This document shows, piece by piece, positions 47,231 through 58,389 of a DNA stretch of 64,000 bases. The translations under genes and the position numbers were made by a program. The notes under the pieces are model-generated. The model was not told the DNA's origin, made no database searches, and saw only the letters and a list, made by a program, of their open reading frames with translations. The stretch is from Cheiracanthium punctorium (Eukaryota; Arthropoda; Arachnida; Araneae; Cheiracanthiidae): the NCBI GenBank assembly GCA_038373885.1, contig JAWZYV010016535.1, positions 1,364,001 through 1,428,000 on the forward strand, given 5' to 3'. Within the stretch, counting starts at the first letter, position 1. Each line of letters starts with the position of its first letter.

Positions 47231-47613
47231 GTAAGCTATATAATTTTACTTCACTTTTATATACGTTTATTTTCTCACTGTGTGGACTCGAAAAAGAGTT
47301 CATTCATATGTATATATATATATACACAATTGAATCTGCCTATAACGAACTCGCTCAGTTCCAGTTAAAAAAATTCGCTATAGAGAAAATTTCATTGTAC
47401 AGAGATTAGAGATTTTTGCAGTTATTTCAGCAAATATTACAAACCTTTTAGTTAATTCGATGTTTGAAAGTATTAAATTATGACTTTCAATTAAAAATAA
47501 ATTGGTATTTATTATAAAATTGTTAAACTTACGGTTTCTTAATTTTCATCGTATAAATGAAATGTTCAAAAGTAAAGACAATCCACGAATTTAGAGAATA
47601 AGATATGTAATAC

Positions 47614-48065
47614 TAGGGTGGTCACAAGAAATCAACTTCCGAATTTTTTGGGGGGCACCCCCCTAAAAAGTTGCCAATAGGCTTAAAAATGAGATTGGTA
47701 AAGTTTCAGCTCATTTGCATAATATTAACCCGTGCCGCATTGAGGTTAAAGTTTAGAAAAACCGCGTTTTTTTGCCAAAAAAAGCAGTTTTTGCATCATA
47801 AAATTGAGTCTAGGAACATAATGTTGGTCCCGTTTCATTAGAAAACTTAATGCCTTGATGAGCTACACATCACTTTTATGTAAAAACTTACAGATTTAAC
47901 CCTCCAAGCGGTTGTGATGTCAAATCCTGTCCACTTTATTCCAGTTTTCACTGCAATTCATCTATAATATTAATTATTTATAACACTGAGATATCATAAA
48001 ATATGTTTGATATTAAAGCTTGTATGTAGTTTAGGAGCCTTTTTTTTAATAATTGAAAATCTTCC

Positions 48066-48104
<39 letters not shown>

Positions 48105-50298
48105 AAAAAGTGCATGAAAATTTTACCGTGAAAACAACTTTAGATTATTTGCCCATTTCCAAAACGCTCAGGGGGTAACATTCGGATCATATGTAGTCCT
48201 GAAAAAAGCATATATCTATGCTTTTTTCAGGACTAGATATGATCTAAAAGTTGGCTTTTTTATTAAAATTCAAAAAATTCTATTTCGTCTTTCCTCCTTT
48301 TAATTTTTTTTATATTTTGTGTACAAAATAAAGGTTTTATTTTTGAAAAAATCTGAAATTTAAAAAGAAAGTGAAATTTAAGTAAAAGAATTAACAGAAA
48401 ATAAGGTCAAAGAAGGCATAAAATTGAGAACGACTAACATTCAGCTATATTTGATTATTAAACTTATGTATCTAAAAACAAGCACATTATAAAAAAAAAA
48501 AAAAAATATTAATGTTTACAATTTTTTGTTAAAGTGGCAAGGCTTAGATAATGTGGCTTTCGAAGAGTGTGGAAAAGTTTTTCTACATTCGGATACTACC
48601 TATAGTAAAAACTGCTTTGGTTCTTCATCCTCGGTTAATCAGGAATTGAACTTTGGATTAATTTTACTCTCCTTTCAGCTGACCTCTTTCAATATTTATT
48701 ATAAATAAACAAATGTCTTTAATAGCTCCTTTTTCTAAATCTGCTAATGAGACCTGATGTCTGAAAAGAAGTATTTTGAGACAATAAATTGCCTTAGACA
48801 TCTACCTGGCATAATGAACAGCAACAGATACTCTGAAAGAAATGTCAATTTGGGAAGAGTCCTATAAAAATTAAATAATGTTGGATTAATTATTTAGTTA
48901 TCCCTGTTATCATTCTATAGTTAGTTATTATTCCATAGTTATCCCTGAGCTGTTGATTTCTTAAATGTTCTCCAATAAAATTTGAAATTTCTTCCAAATT
49001 GTGTATTCTTTATGTAATAGTTTCATCTTCAATAGCAGTATTGTACTTTGTCTTGTCTAACTTAGACCACCCAATCTGATATTTTTTAAAAATTATCTGG
49101 ATGAAGAGAAGTAGCTTTGCCCACTTTGCAATCAAAACAGATTTTAGGATGATTTCTAAAATATGGTGGCGACAAGGTAAATATAGAGTATTTCGATTCT
49201 ATAATTGCTGCAGCAAAAAATGCACGTTCCCCTAAGGCAACCAGTGGTATCCAAACACATTGCCTGAATTTTACCAACTGCCTCCCATTCTTCAACTGCT
49301 GTAAATACAGCTTTTGCCTAAGAGTTATTCTCATTATTTTCAAGCTGAGGAACTCCTATTAACTGCTCTTCATCGCCACAACTAATTAGAATCGTTTTTC
49401 TCTCTACAATTTCTTTATTAAAAATATGAGGAAGCATTTTTCCATCCCAGTGAACAACAGCACTCTCTAAGTCAGAATTTTAAAATCTGCTTTTGATGAG
49501 ATCAATTCTTGGTTTTCGAAATTCTTGTCTTCGGAGTCTTCTTGCACGTCAAGGGTCCTGCACCGGAAAGATACTATGTATTAGAGCTGAACAACTTGAA
49601 ATGAAAATCATAACGATAATATGCGAGCTAGGGGAGGCATAACCCCTCCTTGCCAATACGTATGGGCACCCATGTCCATTCTAAAAGTAAATAATAACAG
49701 GTAACAAAAATAGCATTTTAATAAAGTAAATTTGAGAGGTTTGACTTAGATGTGCTTCAACTGAAATACAAATCAAGATCTTTCTTTTGAAACGCAGAAA
49801 TGCAAACTAACTAAATAAAAATATTTTATGAATTGTAGTTTAAGTTATGAAAATTCTTGATTTATTTTTTGTTTATTGATGCAAATAATACAAGAAACGG
49901 TCAAAAGTATTTAAAATTCTTAAGTTGTCTTTCTTCACTAATTTTACAAAAATGTAGATTTTGGTGTTACTATTCACAAACTGACCTAAAAAACACTGAA
50001 TGCCATTAAATATTGGTTTTGTTGAGAGCAGAAGTTAGAAACAACAACATTTTTATGAAATAAAACATGAACCAGGTTTGTAGAGCAAATAGTTTATACT
50101 AAATGAAGGAAAGACTAGATATTTTTGGCAAGAATCTTAATTTTTCAAGAATTCAACCTCGATGCGGCACGGGTTAATATTATGCAATTGAGCTAAAGCT
50201 TTACCGATCTCATTTTCTAGTCAATTGGCAACTTTTAGGGGGGTGCCCCAAAAAATAACATTAAAAAAAATTTCCCCATATAACTTGTGACCACCCTA
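47614..50298 (-). mobile_element. TAGGGTGG element copy 3 with transposase relic
   Basis: The ends TAGGGTGGTCACAAG are exactly inverted, and both subterminal regions continue with a TTGGGGGGCACCCCCCTAAA-like block. The flanks ATGTAATAC and ATGTAAATAC agree except for one extra A. It carries the coding relic 48840-49560 on the minus strand, a 28-base hairpin (48185-48244) and a T run of about 30 bases at 48069. Confidence 0.85.
48840..49560 (-). pseudogene. Transposase relic, same family as 39579-41215
   Basis: The minus-strand frames read SAVVHWDGKMLPHIFNKEIV, ILISCGDEEQLIGVPQLEN, then (after a stop) AVEEWEAVGKIQAMCLDTT, a C-R-H-H-I-L-E-like stretch in a shifted frame, and TKYNTAIEDETIT. This is the middle part of the unusual transposase-like protein; the relic at 39579 preserves the parts before and after it. 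HWDGK and MCLDTT supply conserved Asp residues that could be catalytic; that is inference. Stops and frameshifts abound. Confidence 0.6.
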
Positions 50299-50507
50299 AT
50301 GTAAATACCCTTACGCTTTTTTACTACAAAATTCCGTTATTTTACATTGTTTTGCATTCTGTGATTTTAAATTTTCATAAAAATATTCACATTTTCAAAG
50401 TCCGCTGAAAATAGAGTGAGGCACATTTTCTTCCATTTGGAAACCTCTTTTTAATGGTTTTGAAAGGTTGAAGCATTAAAGTTTGATGTGGTTTTGGTCA
50501 TGAAGCG

Positions 50508-50704
50508 CAGGGCCTTATTATTATATGGGCAAATCGGGACTTTTCCTAGGGCTCCCAACTTGAAAGGGCCCCCAATTTTAAATGTTTTTTCTGAAATATT
50601 CTTTTTCATATCAAAATTTTATGAAAAATATAACAAATATCATAGATTGGGGGATCCCAAATCTATCAATGCCCGGTGCCCCTGTTGGTCATAATCGGGT
50701 GCTG
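50508..50704. mobile_element. hAT MITE, same family as 15840-16036
   Basis: It starts CAGGGCCTTATTATTATATG and the complement of its right end starts CAGCACCCGATTATG. The interior matches 15840-16036 along its length. The flanks share only TGAAG (ATGAAGCG versus GTGAAGTA). It is nested in the pogo-like element. Confidence 0.75.
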
Positions 50705-51197
50705 GTGAAGTATCTTCATTATCGGAGTCAGTTTCACTTTCCTGGCCTCTCTTTTTATCATCTTTTACTATTCCACTAAGTGGTCTGTTCAAAAATTAAA
50801 ATTTTCTTCAAAACTAACAAAAAAAATCAAAGGTAAATCTGAAATATTCACTATGGGAAGATAACCTCTTCGTTATATGGAGAATGTTTATAGCGTTATT
50901 TAAGCCTTAAAGTTACGTTTCCATGAAAAATTTCGTTATAGGGAGAAATTCATTGTAAGGAGACTTCGTTATAGGAAGATTCTACTGTATATATGGGCTT
51001 TTGATATCATTGGAGAAAGTCTATCTCTTGATATAGATTTCACGCTTAAGAGACATGCTTTAAATTTTTATTTAAAAAATTGGCGCAAGGACATCTGATT
51101 CGGCTTGGATATGATATAGATATCAAAATTGATGGGGGGAGACTGTCCTTGACATCGTTTGATATTTCAGGGGATGACGACCTTTAAAGTGTTAAAG

Positions 51198-51406
51198 CAG
51201 GTATGGGCAACCTTTGAAAAGTTGTGGGCCAAACTTTAGGATGTTAGCGAAGTCGTGGGCCAAACTAGCGGATTTTAGCAAAGTGGCGGGCCGTATAATG
51301 GGATTTATATGGGATGTTGAATGGTTTATACAGAGTTTTCAAATATTCCGAGGGCCGGATCAAAAGCCGTGGCGGGCCACATCCGGCCCGCAGTTACCCA
51401 TATGTG
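51198..51406. mobile_element. hAT MITE with GGGCAACCTTTG-type end
   Basis: The ends CAGGTATGGGCAACC and (complement of right) CACATATGGGTAACTG are inverted, with TGTTAAAG and AGTTAAAG beside them. The inner GTGGGCCAAAC and GCGGGCC blocks recur. This is the common arthropod and vertebrate style of hAT MITE. It is nested in the 7.3-kb hAT. Confidence 0.8.
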
Positions 51407-51674
51407 AGTTAAAGCGTAATATTTTAGCCTCCGAAATACGTTTAAGAAACTTATTTCTATTTAGCTTATAGAACTTCAGATACAGACATTTTAATATTAG
51501 TCAGCCGGAAATATTTGAAACCGAAAGTAGCATTCTGCCATTGAAAGTGAATGATATTTCTGCGCATGCAAACGGGATAGGGTTTGAACCAAATAACGTT
51601 TGTCGGACATCCCCCCCCCCCTCATGATGCCCCTCTGCAAACGTAAAAAAAGGCACCCATTTTGTGATCCAGAT

Positions 51675-51899
51675 CAGTGCTTCCTAAACTATGGGCCGCG
51701 ACCCATTGTTGGGTCACGGGAGCAATTTTGGTGGGTTGAAAAGGGTGGGAAAAATTAAACTTTAGTATTTTATATACATAGTAAACTATACTATTTTATA
51801 TAGCCTATATTGGTTGTCATTTTGTAGTAGTGGGTCGCGAAAAAAAAAATCTAGTTGAAGATTTTTTGAAGAGAAGGACAAAAAGTTTTGGAACCACTG
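51675..51899. mobile_element. hAT MITE with CAGTGCTTCC ends
   Basis: It begins CAGTGCTTCCTAAAC, and the complement of its end is CAGTGGTTCCAAAAC. It includes GTGGGTCGCGA-type blocks in inverted arrangement. The flanks ATCCAGAT and CTCTAGAT differ at two bases, so it is older. Confidence 0.75.
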
Positions 51900-53407
51900 C
51901 TCTAGATCAACATTTTCTCAGTTTTAGTTCAAAATGGCCTCCCTTTCGACGATGGTACCCAGACCTTGCTTATCGTGCCACGCCGCCCCTGCTCAGAGCT
52001 TAGAATTAAAACAGATAAAATTTGTTCATATCAATCACAGAAAAACATGTTAACAATGATCATAAAAACAAAAACACTGAAGATCAATTTCATTAAATAT
52101 GGATACTTTAAGTAGCAACTTTTTTTTAAGACTTGAAAATTGAATTTAGTTTATCATTTTTGGATTTTTCTTTAACCTTCATTTAATCTCGTCATTTTTA
52201 AGCATCTTTTATTTAGACCCTCCAAGGCGTAGCTTGAAAACGAGCAAAAATATTTTTCTTCATATTGTAGCTGTTTCAATGACAAAATTAATGATACTAA
52301 AATTATAAACGAAACCTATATGTAAAAACAATTTATTCCTTTTTTGTGTCGCAAAGAAGTTAACTTTTTGGCAGTGACTTGAAAACTGGCGACTCCCGTG
52401 AACTTTAATTATGTTGGTCCAGAAGTTAAATGATTCATTTTTAAAACATTACACACTATCAAAAGTACGAATTATCAAACATTTAATGATTTTATTATCT
52501 ATCAGATTAATGAGAGAACGTAGGATTTGTGTATCATTCTGTTTTGAGAAGTGTAATAATTATCAATATCTAATAATTATTTATATTGTTAATTTAAAAA
52601 GTTGAAGCTGTATTAGTATAATTAGTAATACTAATTATTATTTAGTTTATTTCAAATTTTGGGGTAAAAAACATATTTCTTGTGAATAGTATTTGGTTTA
52701 TATATAAGGAAAACACAGGAATAATCGGTGTGTACCTGTTCTTCGTACGGAAAAGATCAAATACATGGATCATCCGGATTAATTGTGACTTAACCCTGTC
52801 CGGAGAATCAAAATATTCGGATTTTCAAAAAGAACTTAAAAATGATCATATGAGTTCATATTAAAAAGAAATCTTGCTAAAACATTTAATAATTCACTTA
52901 GTGGTTAAATAATTGGAGCAGATAAATAAAACCATTAATTAATGTGAACTTATTATGCATTTTAAGGGAAGAATTTACATACGTATTTAATGAACAATAT
53001 TTAAATACATATGTACTTACATAATACTGTACAGTTTATACATTATCACAATTTAATGCAGTTTAAGTAATCTAAAAAATATTTTCATATGTGAAAGAAT
53101 TATAATTAAAGAAAATCTAAATAAAACTTGCAAGCTTTGAAGTTGAATAAATTTCATGTGTTTACTTTTGTAAGCACAAAATCGAGGCATGAACCAAAAA
53201 CAAAGACACATATAGTAAGAGCAAGCAGGAAGCTGTTTTGGGTCTAATATGGAAACCTTTTATCTGGCTCATAGCAACAAACAGGCGACAAAATAGAGGT
53301 TGAGAAAAATTGATTTAAATATTTGCACCAGTCGGCACTGGAAATGGATTCTCTTATTAATATATCCCTTTAACTCCCCCCCCCCGTGTTTGTGTTCTGT
53401 CAAGCCT

Positions 53408-53530
53408 AAATGAGGGGCATCTACCTATAGGGGGGGGGCTTGGGCGGAGGACTTTTTAAGGGAGTCTAACGCATATTCACGTAACATCTGGAGAAAATCG
53501 CCCAAAACTCTAGACCACTAGATCGACAGC
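53408..53530 (+). repeat. Dispersed repeat (third of three copies)
   Basis: It shares GAGGGGCATCTACCTATAGG, a GGACTTTTTAAGGGAGTCTAA-like block and CATATTCAC with 9955-10090 and in part with 28845-28935. It has no TIRs or coding content. Confidence 0.45.
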
Positions 53531-53924
53531 CACGCGAGGAGAAAGAATTCCGAACCTGCACACTAAGACGCTTCCCAGTGCTCAGCTTTTTATAAATTCG
53601 GCCATTCGTCGGCATGATTGAATAGAAAAGAAAGACTAGAACTACTGTAAATTCACACTTCAATGTATCCACTGCTTTTTCTTTTTAATGCTTTCTACTG
53701 GGCTCAAATTTCATCATGCTGTTATTCATTTTAACGAGAACTACACTCTCGTTACAAAAACTGCCCAGAATACAGATGTAGGTTTAAATGACATTAAATT
53801 ATGTAAAGTATCGGTATCGGCCGATACCGTAACTTAAAAGTATCAGTATCGGCTATTTCTGAAAATGAATTTTTAGGTAAAGTATCGGTATCGGTCATCA
53901 GCGAAAATGTGGTATCGGTCGATC

Positions 53925-54072
53925 CATGGGCGTAGCCAGCGAGGGGAGGGTGGGGCAGCTGCCCCCCTAAAATGAGCTAGTCATATGGTATGATTATGCC
54001 AAACCGGGCATTCCCCGGTTAGACTCCATGTCCTGCCCCCCCCCCCTAATGAAAATCCTGGCTACGCCCTTG
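53925..54072. mobile_element. MITE inserted in the right end of the 7.3-kb hAT
   Basis: The ends CATGGGCGTAGCCAG and (complement of right) CAAGGGCGTAGCCAG are inverted, with flanks GGTCGATC and GGTGAATC. It splits the TAGGGATCGACC terminal repeat of the host element, so it arrived later. Confidence 0.8.
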
Positions 54073-54135
54073 GGTGAATCCCTAGAATTTGGTAAAATCA
54101 TACAAGCCGGTGCGCACCCCATGTAAATACCACAT

Positions 54136-54171
54136 GTCGCTGGAGCTTGGCGGTTGCCAAGCTCCAGCGAC
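54136..54171. repeat. Perfect 16-bp-arm hairpin, 4-base loop
   Basis: GTCGCTGGAGCTTGGC (54136-54151), loop GGTT, then the exact complement (54156-54171). It is immediately outside the 7.3-kb hAT and at the head of a repeat whose sister copy is at about 61488. Confidence 0.95.
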
Positions 54172-54332
54172 TGTCGCCAACCATTTTGCACGATCAGCAA
54201 AGTCAAAGTATTTTAACACATTAAAATTGCACATATATTCCACTTACAAAAACATTAAAACAAAATACAACGTACATATTTAACCAAAAGAACGTCTGCA
54301 AATTCAGTAACAGGCAATTTAAAATGAGCAAA

Positions 54333-54755
54333 CAGTGGACCGTTTTTAACTAAAAAAACTACACTGGATTAAGCAACCTAGTTGTACAGTTATGTAAACT
54401 AGGCAACCAGTGGACCATTTTTAACTAAAAAAACCTCAGTGGATTCAGCAACCTAGTTGTACAGTTACGTAAACTAGGCAACCAGTGGACCATTTTTAAC
54501 TAAAAAAACCTCAGTGGATTCAGCAACCTAGTTGTACAGCTATGTAAACTAGGCAACCAGTGGACCGTTTTTAACTAAAAAAACCTCAGTGGATTCAGCT
54601 ATGTAAACTAGGCAACCAGTGGACCGTTTTTAACTAAAAAAACAACAGTGGATTAAGCAACCTAGTTGTACAGCTAATGTAAACTGGGCAAACACTGGCC
54701 TGTTTTCAACTAAAAAAAAAACATCGGTGGATTAAGCAACCTAGTTGTACACCTC
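54333..54755 (+). repeat. 75-bp tandem array, six units
   Basis: Unit starts are at 54333, 54408, 54483, 54558, 54617 and 54693. Periods are 75, 75, 75, 59 (16-base deletion of CAACCTAGTTGTACAG) and 76. The unit begins CAGTGGACCGTTTTTAAC. The middle units are nearly identical and the edge ones more diverged, as in unequal-exchange growth. Confidence 0.95.
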
Positions 54756-55990
54756 TTATAAAGTCAGTATGATTAGAATAGCACGTAAATAGCACGAAAC
54801 ATAAACACATCAAATATTAATTTAAAATTCACATTAAAAACCTTAAACACTGCAAAGATTCATTAAAAAAGCACTTACCTTTATTTTTTTTTTAAATAAC
54901 CACTCAGAAATGTCCCCAACACCCACCGGCTTATAACGTAACACCAGCATGCTTTCTTTTATTTAGCTTTATATTCACACCATATTTCTAACAAACACAC
55001 ACAAATTCTTTTCATACATTAACATAACATATTTCATTCCCTTCCACCAATAACATGAAACAATATCAAATATCAACCCAAACTGACGATAGACGTATTC
55101 TTTATGGTTGCCAGTCACAACTACCACCAGCAGGTAACTTCACTTTGGTGGTGCATCGTTCACCCTGGCATCAGATTGTTCACCAATGAATCGTAAACAA
55201 AAACATCGATATGTAAACAAAGCACCGTTTACGAAACATAGTCTGGGAATTTTTCCATTCATACGAGCGAGCGATTAAAGGCTGTGCTGTAGTAACCTAC
55301 ATACAGTGCGTTAGCTATAATAAGAGTATTTTAATAATAGTGGGGAAGGGGGGGGGGGGGAGAGAATAAAACTCATGTTTTAAATTCACAAAAATCTAGA
55401 AGTGTACCTAATATTTAAAAAAATTAATTTGTCAATGCATTTATTTTATATATTTTACTTTGGGAGTTCACGTGCTCATGTGCTCAAATGGATGAGCCGC
55501 AACTGCATCCAGAACATTAATTTATGACTCAAGTACCAGATGATAGTACCTAGTAGGTGGTCTACGCGTAGACATAACGAATACACAGAAGCCTCTGGTC
55601 GATAGTCTTCCAGCAACAAGGTAGCTGACGAGTCCAAAAATTTATGACTGATTTGTTGCACTTTCTAGATAAACATGCACGGGATTTTGAAAAATATTTT
55701 GCCTCATGTTCAATTTCAAGACTGAATAGCGAGCCACAGCTTTAATGATTCCAGCTTTGATATTTTGCTAACGATTGCATAAAGAATAATTTTTATTAAT
55801 GAATGTTAAAATCAAGTTTAAATTTATCAAAAATAAAAGATTGTTTAAATAATTTAAAAAGAATTATTTTATGCAAGTAAAGTCATCGGTGGATTTTTTA
55901 TAGGTTCTTATTAGAAATAATGCTACATTTTATTATACTAATCAGAGTTATATTAAAAGTTACGTTGTTAATTACCAAACGGGTGGATCA
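54756..55990. other. No supported gene
   Basis: A+T-rich sequence with a G run at about 55344. Frames are short and unrecognised. Confidence 0.4.
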
Positions 55991-56158
55991 AACACAGGGG
56001 CGGCCTGACACAGTAAGCAAGATAAGCAAGGGTGCCATTTTGAACACAAAAACAGAGAAAAACTTGATCTGAATTTAAGAAAGCTATTTTGGATTTGAGA
56101 ATACCATTATCTATTACCGATGAATCAGATATAGGCTTTTTTTTATCATGGCTAATGC

Positions 56159-56615
56159 ATGGCTCACTGAGATAAATGCAGGCTATCGAAAAAGCTCTGT
56201 TTTTGCGTACGAGTAAATTTTCACTTCTTCGCCGATTTGTCGCTGTTACCCAACTGTATCACTGTTCCCAACTCTGCCGGAGAAAATGTGCCTAAAATCA
56301 AAGTTAAAAGTATCCATAAATGGCTAACAATATTTTCAAGCTGAGAAAAAAAAACTTTTTTGGCGTCTACGTGCTTGTGCTGCTGAAATATGCTTATCTG
56401 CTAATGCTCTTTGAGACATTTGGACATTCATTTCCGATTTACAAAATACTTCGGTATTGCCAGTTTACCAAGATCTTTTTCTCCGGCAGAGTTGGCAACA
56501 GTGATACAGTTAGGTAACAGCGACAAATCTGCGAAGAAGCGAAACTTTTTTTGTACGCAAAATCCCATGGGAGAAAATGGTTTTCGGACAGCCTGTACTT
56601 ATCCCAGTGAGCCAT
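56159..56615. mobile_element. Foldback MITE with exact 9-bp duplication
   Basis: GGCTAATGC lies at 56150-56158 and 56616-56624; depending on where the end is set, the duplication could extend to 11 bases. The arms of about 150 bases start ATGGCTCACTG. Long arms plus a 9-bp target suggest a Mutator-like (MULE) origin. It is near-identical to 44096-44554. The open frames across it (for example 56320-56517) arise from the arms. Confidence 0.85.
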
Positions 56616-57007
56616 GGCTAATGCATCAAAGTTTGATTTGTAACACCATAAATATCCAAAACTACATCCACCAAGACCATTCTAAAAGTTAACTGGGGAA
56701 ACTTGAGTAATGTTTTGACCTTGATAAAGTACTGTAAATTATACATATACAAGAATTTTGAACAAGATAAAATACAAGAATTCTGGAATATCCTAGGAAT
56801 TTAGTCAGAGACAAAAATGGCCAAATATAAAAAACGCAGTTACACAACAGACATTTTGAGTCCCACAAACACACAGAAGCCCGCAAGAGAGAAGAAAAAA
56901 GGAATGGGGAAGCTCAACTCGATTTCCAAAGAAAATCTTCTGAAATAGCTACAAACATTTCCTGTACAAGACATTGTGAAAAGTTTGATTACAATTTTAT
57001 TAAAAAA

Positions 57008-58232
57008 CTAGCCGCCTGCGGTGACCAATTCTTTCACCATCTTAATAAATCTTGTTTGGAGAGAATCCTGTTTCTCACTGGCTTCCTTGGCACTGAAAGC
57101 TCTTAGATTCTCTGAATGGAATTTAAAATTAAGATGGTTACAAACAGGAGCGGCCCTAGGGTAAGTGTAGAGACCCCTGCTGACATAAAAAAGACGCCTC
57201 CTTTTATGCTCTACTTAGTTTTTAAGTTCGAAATGATGCCCCTTCGAAGCCGGTGCCCCGATGCGATGCTTACCTTGTCGGGCCGCCCCTGGTTACAAAA
57301 GTAATATGGAGTTTAATGATAAAAACCTACAAAAAGGTATAAATTATTTTCATCCATATTAATTCTGAAGAGCTTCTGGATATATTGGCCTTAATCAAAA
57401 AACGGAAAGGAAAAAAAAAAAAATTAAGAAAATCTGAAACACTTTCAGATTTTAAAAAAGCGCTATATATTAAAAGAGTATTATAATCCATGGGTCTGGC
57501 CTATTTTCTTTCCTTATTCCATTAAGTTGGAAAGTATATCATTATTCATGAGTGTGATTAAACAAAATTAAAATTGATATTTCTAACATCCTTTTTCTGA
57601 ATGTAATACATTAGAAATAGATAGGAAAAAGCTGTGCAGAAAAATGCACAATTCGAACGGGTGAAATTTTCTCAAAAACTTATTCAGGTGTATTCATACG
57701 CAAAGTAGCAGACAATAAATTGTGCAAGCTTAAGGCTCACATCTCCTCAAACTCGAACATAAACCATTTTATTTTTCACAATTAAAAAGTTGCACATTTT
57801 AGTTTCGAAAAATTCCCAAATCCTATTTTCCTTTTGAGTATAAAACATTTCATTCCTGCTCTGATTTTATATGCACACAATAGTTTAATTAAAAAATAAC
57901 CATACAAATAATCTAAACAAAAAAAATCGTTATTTTTTTATTTTTATTCCAAGAGTCTGAATCATTTAATAAACTTGCCAAATATGGCAACCTAGATATG
58001 CTAAATTCTCTGTTTTTCCACTGTGGGGTTGCAATTGTGAAATGGGGGAGCAAAAATTAGCCTTTTGCGACACATTTTTTATCGATATCTCCCAAAATAA
58101 ATCGCTTCGAGGTATGTCGGGATCCGTCCTGGAGAATTTCCATACAAAATTTGGTATGTCTACGATTACCCGTTTTGGAGCTATGCGAGGTGCAGACAAA
58201 CTAACTAACGGACAGTTTTATTTATATAGATT
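57008..58232 (+). mobile_element. RTE-like LINE tail, interrupted by a MITE
   Basis: It starts AACTAGCCGCCTGCGGTGAC and ends ACAGTTTTATTTATATAGAT, a head and tail pair typical of short RTE-like copies in arthropods. The part from 57838 matches 14940-15375. The MITE 57145-57291 sits inside. No reverse transcriptase is visible. Confidence 0.5.
57145..57291. mobile_element. hAT MITE, 147 bp, exact 8-bp duplication
   Basis: GTTACAAA lies at 57137-57144 and 57292-57299. The ends CAGGAGCGGCCCTAGGG and (complement of right) CAGGGGCGGCCCGAC are inverted. A related lone end, CAGGGGCGGCCTGAC, is at about 55994. Confidence 0.9.
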
Positions 58233-58389
58233 CATTTGTGATTGTTCTATTTTTTCCTTTTTCTGTCAACAAATAAAAATACGAATACAATCAATTTTTT
58301 TTTCTTCTAAAATTTCATAACATAGATTTGGCGCCCCTTTGGTGCTGCTCCCGGGGACAGATGTCCCCCCTGCCTAAAAGATTTCTGAT

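Larger units (their letters stand above)
47325..50987. mobile_element. Tc1/mariner-superfamily (pogo/Tigger-like) element, nested
   Basis: The ends carry GAATCT(G/T)CCTATAACGAA in inverted orientation (left about 47332; right complement about 50955-50985). TA flanks both sides. CCTATAACGAA ends are typical of pogo/Tigger relatives. Further GTTATAGGGAGA-type repeats lie inside the right end. No transposase remains. It was invaded by the TAGGGTGG element 47614-50298 and the MITE 50508-50704. Confidence 0.7.
46812..54084. mobile_element. 7.3-kb hAT element, host of several nested insertions
   Basis: GAATTTGG is exact at 46804-46811 and 54085-54092. The left end is TAGGGATCGACCGATAGTAT. The right end is the inverted form, with GTATCGGTCGATCC split from the final bases by the MITE at 53925-54072. 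Subterminal GTATCGG repeats occur at both ends. The first coding exon (BED finger) is at 47075-47230; later exons were not recognised and may be lost or broken by the insertions. Confidence 0.9.
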
